Positions 59,963 through 64,000 of a stretch of DNA of 64,000 nt are shown here, in pieces. Location of the stretch: assembly GCA_028712475.1 (NCBI GenBank), contig JAQTQB010000002.1, forward strand, positions 310,001-374,000, read 5' to 3'. Each line of letters begins with the position of its first letter. The first letter of the stretch is position 1. The position numbers and the translations under genes are program-made. The notes under the pieces are model-generated. The model made no database searches, had not been told where the DNA came from, and was given only the letters and a program-made list of their open reading frames with translations. The DNA is from Verrucomicrobiales bacterium (GTDB lineage Bacteria > Verrucomicrobiota > Verrucomicrobiia > Limisphaerales > UBA11358).

Positions 59963-60910
59963 TTATTTTCCTGCGATTAAAATTCGGGCGCGTTGACTGT
60001 AATCTTCCTTCACCGCTTCGACAATCCACTTTTCAGTTTCAAAAATATTGGTAATCGCCTCGGCCTGGCCATCGCCGAATTCCACCATGACTTTTCCGCC
60101 CGGCTTCAGAAACGCCATGGCTTGTGACGCAAGCAAACGATAAAAATCCAAGCCGTCCGCGCCGCCGTCGAGCGCACCATGCGGATCAAAATCGAGGACT
60201 TCCGGTTGAAGCGTCGCAATCTCGGCGGTCGGAATGTAAGGCGGATTGCTGATGATCAAATCAAATTGGCGGGGCGAGACTCCCGGCGAGCCGTTTTGAT
60301 TGCCCGCCAAGACCGGCTCGCGGGGACGCTCGCCCCACCCCTCTTTCAACGCCGCAAATCCATCGCCTTGTGCAAATTCAATCCGCTCTGCGACATTGTT
60401 TCGCGCGGCGTTTTCTTCGGCCAAAGCCAGCGCGTCCGCTGAAATATCCGTCGCCACGATTTTTGCGTCCGGACATTTCGCCGCCAGCGAGATGGCAATG
60501 CAGCCGCTGCCGGTGCAGAAGTCTAAAGCAGTTGAGAGTTGAGAATTGGGAGTTGACCCGTCTTCGCCTGGCTTCGACGAGGCGAGGAGGAATTGCCAGC
60601 CAAGCTCGGCGAGCAGCTCGGTTTCGGGACGCGGCACGAGCACGTTACGGTTCACGGCGATTTCATAGCCGCAGAATGAAGTCGAGCCGGTGATGTGCTG
60701 GAGCGGTTCGCGCTGGCTGCGGCGTTTGATGAGTTCACGCAGCACATCCACTTCCGACGGCGCGAGCGCCCGCTCGAAGTTCAGATACAATTTCATGCGC
60801 GGCATTTTCAGCAGATGCGCAAGGAGGAGTTCGGTCTGGAGGCGCGGCGAATCCACGCCCTTTTTGGCTAGAAATTCCGTGCTTTTCTGAATCGCTTCGA
60901 GGACGGTCAT
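59963..60910 (-). CDS. prmC: Release factor glutamine methyltransferase
   Basis: A 315-residue SAM-dependent enzyme that methylates the GGQ Gln of peptide release factors. HITGSTSFCGYEIAVNRNVL and VPRPETELLAE are the N-terminal signature; DFCTGSGCIAISLAAKCPDA is motif I and LIISNPPYIPTAEI the NPPY catalytic motif. Two in-frame insertions disturb the family length: one around SKPGEDGSTPNSQLSTA and a second GWGERPREPVLAGNQNGSPG just before NPPY, from a palindrome. It is the second of three coupled minus-strand genes, and murA follows. Confidence 0.93.
   Translation of the reverse strand: MTVLEAIQKSTEFLAKKGVDSPRLQTELLLAHLLKMPRMKLYLNFERALAPSEVDVLRELIKRRSQREPLQHITGSTSFCGYEIAVNRNVLVPRPETELLAELGWQFLLASSKPGEDGSTPNSQLSTALDFCTGSGCIAISLAAKCPDAKIVATDISADALALAEENAARNNVAERIEFAQGDGFAALKEGWGERPREPVLAGNQNGSPGVSPRQFDLIISNPPYIPTAEIATLQPEVLDFDPHGALDGGADGLDFYRLLASQAMAFLKPGGKVMVEFGDGQAEAITNIFETEKWIVEAVKEDYSQRARILIAGK
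60271..60336. repeat. Palindromic repeat in frame inside prmC
   Basis: A 66-base (22-codon) palindrome with arms GGGGCGAGACTCCCGGCGAG and the reverse of CGGCTCGCGGGGACGCTCG. It adds GERPREPVLAGNQNGSPGVS to PrmC, directly before the catalytic NPPY loop region. Confidence 0.8.
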
Positions 60911-61110
60911 GCCAAGAATTTGGTTTTACAGGCTGAACATCGCATCCGAACTTTAGTTCCCAATCCGGGGATTATGCTGCTAGTCAGAACCGTTAAAGGC
61001 ACACGCTTCAAATTTTCTGCCGCCAATAAATCGAGATATGTTTCCTTGCTGCCACACTTGGGGCAGGCAGCCGAAAAGAGCTTAAATTTAGGTGGGCGTT
61101 TGCTTTTCAT
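60907..61110 (-). CDS. Small zinc-ribbon protein, 67 residues
   Basis: CPKCGSKETYLDLLAAENLK and MRCSACKTKFLA provide two CxxC pairs of a zinc ribbon, separated by a hydrophobic segment. Its TGA stop overlaps the prmC ATG, so both are translationally coupled. Function unknown. Confidence 0.65.
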   Translation of the reverse strand: MKSKRPPKFKLFSAACPKCGSKETYLDLLAAENLKRVPLTVLTSSIIPGLGTKVRMRCSACKTKFLA

Positions 61111-61200
61111 GCTTTCGGATTGCGTCCAGAAATATCCAATGAGGTTACCGCTGTGCGTTTACACTTGTCCACATGAACCATTGTGAGTTTTGGGAAACAT

Positions 61201-62178
61201 TTATTTCCCCTCCACGCCCTTGAGGTAGGCAAAAATAAGTTCGGGCAAATCGCGGCTGTAACCGCCTTCCAGCAGGCTGAAGAACGGCACGTTCAACGCA
61301 CGCAGCGACTGGCCGAGCCAGTAAAAATCTTCCGCCAGCAGCGTGCCGTCGGCCAGCGGGTCGCGCACGTAGGCGTCAAACCCGGCGGACACGGCGACGA
61401 GGTCGGGTGAGAAATTTTTCAGATCGGCCAGCGCGCGGGCGAGCGTGGCGCGATAAGTTTCGCGCGGCGCGGACGGTGCGACGGGATAATTGAAACAGTT
61501 GCGTCCGCGATTCGCCGCGCCGGTGCCGGGATACGCCGGATGCTGATGCACGGAAAAAAATTCGAGGCCGGGCTGGTTCAACAAAATGGCTTCCGTGCCG
61601 TTGCCGTGATGCACGTCAAAATCAAAAACGGCGACGCGCTTGAATCCAACTCCCTCTCCCCGCCCAAGCGGGGAGAGGGTTGGGGTGAGGGGATTTGAAC
61701 TCGAAACAATTTGCCTCCTCTCCCCGGCCCTCTCCTCCGTCGGCGGAGGAGAGGGGGAAAAATCAGCCGCCGCCGCAAGCACGGCGATTGCGATGTTGTT
61801 CAAGTAACAAAAGCCCATGGATTGATCCCGCGTGGCGTGGTGGCCGGGCGGGCGCATGAGGCTGAAAACATTTTCACCATTGCGCGCAATGTTCAAAGCA
61901 TCAATCGCGGCGGCGGCGGACGCGCGGGCGAATGTGCTGATGTCTTCGTAGAACGGCGTGTCGGCGTCGAAGTCGTGCGGGGTATGGAGGCGCGCGAGCA
62001 TTTCTGGCGCGTGGGCGCGGAGGATTTGCGCATCCGTGATCCGGCCAGGCTCGTCAAAGGTGAGGGAAAGTTCGGCCTGGTTTTTCAGGCGCGCGAGCGT
62101 GTCGGTGATGCGCGCGGGACGTTCGGGATGACCGGCGCGCGAATAACCGGCGCAGCGTTCGTCAGTGATGATTCTCAC
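61201..62178 (-). CDS. Histone deacetylase-family protein (acetoin utilisation/acetylpolyamine type)
   Basis: A 325-residue zinc deacetylase from a GTG at 62178 (VRIITDERCAGYSRAGHPER). RPPGHHATRDQSMGFCYLNN has the catalytic His pair, FDFDVHHGNGTEAILLNQPG the metal Asp and His, and SAGFDAYVRDPLADG the second metal Asp region. An in-frame insertion of about 38 residues (with NPLTPTLSPLGRGEG) precedes FDFDVHHGNG and comes from two palindromes. The family deacetylates polyamines or proteins in bacteria; the substrate is not known here. Confidence 0.9.
   Translation of the reverse strand: MRIITDERCAGYSRAGHPERPARITDTLARLKNQAELSLTFDEPGRITDAQILRAHAPEMLARLHTPHDFDADTPFYEDISTFARASAAAAIDALNIARNGENVFSLMRPPGHHATRDQSMGFCYLNNIAIAVLAAAADFSPSPPPTEERAGERRQIVSSSNPLTPTLSPLGRGEGVGFKRVAVFDFDVHHGNGTEAILLNQPGLEFFSVHQHPAYPGTGAANRGRNCFNYPVAPSAPRETYRATLARALADLKNFSPDLVAVSAGFDAYVRDPLADGTLLAEDFYWLGQSLRALNVPFFSLLEGGYSRDLPELIFAYLKGVEGK
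61652..61755. repeat. Two GC-rich palindromes in frame inside the deacetylase gene
   Basis: 61652-61679 is a perfect 12-bp hairpin (CCCTCTCCCCGC/GCGGGGAGAGGG, loop CCAA), and 61728-61755 a perfect 12-bp hairpin (CCCTCTCCTCCG/CGGAGGAGAGGG, loop TCGG). Both and the text between are read in frame. The encoded PLTPTLSPLGRGEG string is a known signature of such repeats in other bacterial proteins. Confidence 0.85.
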
Positions 62179-62284
62179 ATGGAAATTAAAACAAAAACGG
62201 CCACAGAGGGACACGAATTTATGCGCGCGAATTGTTTTTGCAACATGTGCCAGGTTCGCTAGATTTGGATTCAAACAGGGAATA

Positions 62285-63313
62285 ATGATTATGAATAAAA
62301 AATGGTTCGCCATGGCGGCCGCACTGGGCGCGTTCACTTTCAACGTCGGCGCATGGGATTACGAGGGACATCACATGGTCAACGAACTGGCGCTGACGTC
62401 GCTGCCCAAGGATTTCGGCATTGACCTCACGCCCGCGCTGAAGGGTCGCATCGCGTTTCTCGCGGGCGAGCCGGACCGCTGGCGCAACGTGCCGGACCTG
62501 CCGCTAAAACATTTCAACGGCCCGGATCATTACCTGGATGTGGAGGACTTGACGTTGTGCGGGCTGACGCCGGAGACGCTGCCGATAATGCGTTATGATT
62601 TTGTCGCGGCCATCGCGAACGCGCGCACGGCGCATCCGGAAAAATTCCCGGCGATTGATCCGGCGAAGGACGCCGACCACACGCGCGAACTGGCCGGATT
62701 TCTGCCGTGGGCCATCACGGAGTATTATTGCAAGTTGAAGTCGGATTTCAGTTCGTTGAAGACGTTCCAGCAATACGGCGGCACGCCGGAGGAGATCGCG
62801 AACGCGAAGGCGGACTGCGTTTATGTGATGGGGGTGATGGGGCATTACGTCGGCGACGGTTCGCAGCCGTTGCACACGACAAAGTATTTTAACGGCTGGG
62901 TGGGTGAGAATCCCAAAGGTTACACGGTTAAGACGACCTTTCACGGCTGGATAGACGGCGGTTATCTCAAAAAGACCGGCGGGCTGAAATTTGACGCGCT
63001 GGCCGGGAAAATTCATCCGGCGGAAAAAATTGCCAATGCCGATGAGCCGGAAGGCATGTTCCGCGCCGCCGTAGTGTATATCGTGGAGCAAAATAAGTTC
63101 GTCGCGCCGCTTTATCAGATGGAAAAGGACGGACAGCTTTCCGGCGAGGGCGAAAAGGGCATGGAAGGCCGCCCGTTTCTTGAAGGTCAGATCGTAAAAG
63201 CCGGCCAGATGCTCGGGAACATCTGGTTGACGGCGTGGCTGGATGCACCGGAGGACAAGTATCTGGAAACCCAGCTCAAGCAGCGCGCGGAAAAAACTGC
63301 CGAGGTGAAATAA
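62285..63313 (+). CDS. Exported S1/P1-type nuclease-like (phospholipase C/P1 nuclease fold) protein
   Basis: A 342-residue protein with a signal peptide (MNKKWFAMAAALGAFTFNVG). Processing after Ala would leave Trp as first or second residue (AWDYEGHHMV), the N-terminal Trp that ligates zinc in S1/P1 nucleases. YVMGVMGHYVGDGSQPLHTT is the matching His/Asp motif. Further His residues (DHTREL, HLE-like) complete a tri-zinc site. It probably cleaves nucleic acids or phospholipids in the periplasm. Both ATGs at 62285 and 62291 are possible behind CAGGG. Confidence 0.8.
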   Translation: MIMNKKWFAMAAALGAFTFNVGAWDYEGHHMVNELALTSLPKDFGIDLTPALKGRIAFLAGEPDRWRNVPDLPLKHFNGPDHYLDVEDLTLCGLTPETLPIMRYDFVAAIANARTAHPEKFPAIDPAKDADHTRELAGFLPWAITEYYCKLKSDFSSLKTFQQYGGTPEEIANAKADCVYVMGVMGHYVGDGSQPLHTTKYFNGWVGENPKGYTVKTTFHGWIDGGYLKKTGGLKFDALAGKIHPAEKIANADEPEGMFRAAVVYIVEQNKFVAPLYQMEKDGQLSGEGEKGMEGRPFLEGQIVKAGQMLGNIWLTAWLDAPEDKYLETQLKQRAEKTAEVK

Positions 63314-63334
63314 TATGCGCCTGCCGCCCGGATC

Positions 63335-63703
63335 ATGACCAGCACGACAGCCATGCGAATCAGTGCCGCTGCGGGATTTTTCGCCGTGGTGCTCGGCGCG
63401 TTTGGCGCGCATGCGCTGAAGGAAATTCTGACACAAAACGGGACGGCGGCGGTCTGGGAGAAAGCGGTGTTCTACCACTTCATCCACGCGGTCATGCTGT
63501 TCGTGATTGCGGGACGAAAACCATTTATGGCCGGGGCGTGGTGGAGTTTTTTCGCGGGCATCGTGATTTTTTCCGGTTCACTTTATCTGCTGGCCGTCAC
63601 GGATTTGAAATGGTTCGGTGCCATCACGCCCATTGGTGGCGCGGGTTTTCTCCTCGGCTGGGCGTGGTTATTTTTATTTGGCGGAAAGTCTAATGACCGG
63701 TAG
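63335..63703 (+). CDS. DUF423 family membrane protein
   Basis: A 122-residue protein with four helices. FFAVVLGAFGAHALKEIL, KAVFYHFIHAVMLFVIA, and LYLLAVTDLKWFGAITPIGG then AGFLLGWAWL match the DUF423 (YgdD) pattern. The family is small inner membrane proteins of unknown function. The ATG at 63335 follows the nuclease stop by about 20 bases. Confidence 0.88.
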   Translation: MTSTTAMRISAAAGFFAVVLGAFGAHALKEILTQNGTAAVWEKAVFYHFIHAVMLFVIAGRKPFMAGAWWSFFAGIVIFSGSLYLLAVTDLKWFGAITPIGGAGFLLGWAWLFLFGGKSNDR

Positions 63704-63769
63704 TTGCCTGCCCTCCAATCAACTGGCTTGCCGGGTCGAAGCTCGCAGCGCGGCGGAGAGCGAAGGCTG

Positions 63770-63845
63770 TGGTGGGCCCGCCCGGACTCGAACCGGGAAC
63801 CAAAGCATTATGAGTGCTCTGCTCTAACCATTGAGCTACGGGCCC
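63770..63845 (-). tRNA. tRNA-Met (CAU)
   Basis: The minus strand forms a full cloverleaf: acceptor GGGCCCG/CGGGCCC, D arm GCTC...GAGC, anticodon stem GAGCA/TGCTT enclosing CTCATAA with anticodon CAT, and T arm CCCGG-TTCGAGT-CCGGG. CCA is encoded. The acceptor begins with a G-C pair, so it is not an initiator; elongator Met or, if lysidine-modified, Ile2. Confidence 0.95.
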
Positions 63846-64000
63846 GCTGTTGGGGATTCATTTTGGCGCGGGCGGCTCTGCGGCGGCAAGTTAATTCGCC
63901 TTTGTGCAAAAACTGAAATTTGGCGCTGTCCAGTTGCGACCAATGAGTCACGGCCACGTTCCACGTTTTGATCAATCTCAAAAAGGCACGGCCAAATTCA

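Noticed and set aside
63618-63916. Two plus-strand frames (PARTRTGNQSIMSALL and ARPDSNREPKHYECSA types)
   Set aside because: Both are antisense readings of tRNA-Met.
1-64000. CRISPR arrays, prophage, rRNA operon, complete insertion sequences
   Set aside because: No regularly spaced repeats, phage structural genes, rRNA text or full transposase genes were seen; only relics of an IS110 element and of a recombinase.

Overview
The window looks like a GC-rich chromosome segment from the Verrucomicrobiota, most like soil or freshwater relatives of Pedosphaera/Limisphaerales. The evidence is two prepilin-like proteins with the motif [18 protein letters not shown] and a C-terminal H-X9-DG-type motif, two very long ECF sigma factors fused to membrane and sensor-like domains (one ending in a TIGR03435 domain), a BamD/LptE-type outer-membrane assembly pair, many small secreted proteins, and dense palindromic repeats. 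This is inferred from gene families; no rRNA gene is present.

Layout. 1-4.8 kb: the end of a LytTR regulator, then a five-gene minor pseudopilin cluster. 5-10.1 kb: a rhamnulokinase-like sugar kinase, oxidoreductase debris, a CheB-CheR-PAS fusion and tRNA-Cys. 10.2-14.1 kb: mtnA and a TPR gene, each carrying an inserted toxin-antitoxin-like cassette, around a large inverted-repeat element. 14.3-18 kb: hpnA, two secreted proteins, and relics of a GIY-YIG nuclease and a tyrosine recombinase. 18-25 kb: a four-gene fatty-acid beta-oxidation operon (CoA ligase, thiolase, hydratase/dehydrogenase, acyl-CoA dehydrogenase). 25.6-28.3 kb: orphan genes, an IS110 remnant, argG. 28.4-42.8 kb: the two sigma-factor/pseudopilin modules, with an Hsp70, a DUF554 protein, two MFS transporters, a degenerate sulfatase, a CDF transporter and a TrmN6-like methylase between them. 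43-50.7 kb: coaB, a large ABC-type permease, a metallophosphoesterase, recG, small lipoproteins, guaA. 50.7-63.8 kb: a nucleotidyltransferase cassette, yjbQ, bamD/lptE, a Ser/Thr kinase, ParDE and HicAB modules, murA, prmC, a deacetylase, an S1/P1-like nuclease, a DUF423 protein and tRNA-Met.

Three patterns stand out. (1) Four small toxin-antitoxin-like cassettes (at mtnA, the TPR gene, guaA and murA) lie between the intact host gene and a second, diverged 65-98 bp copy of that gene's own end. The cassette genes run in the host gene's direction and begin or end within a few to about 60 bases of the duplicated segment. This suggests small TA cassettes that enter by, or carry with them, a piece of the host gene end. 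(2) Both sigma-fusion genes are followed by a prepilin gene whose start codon is preceded by the same TGAAAC-N17-GTCTTA element, placed so that the transcript would be leaderless: an apparent sigma/target module present twice. (3) Palindromic repeats sit in frame inside housekeeping genes (mtnA, the hsp70 gene, recG, prmC, the deacetylase), comparable to Rickettsia palindromic elements.
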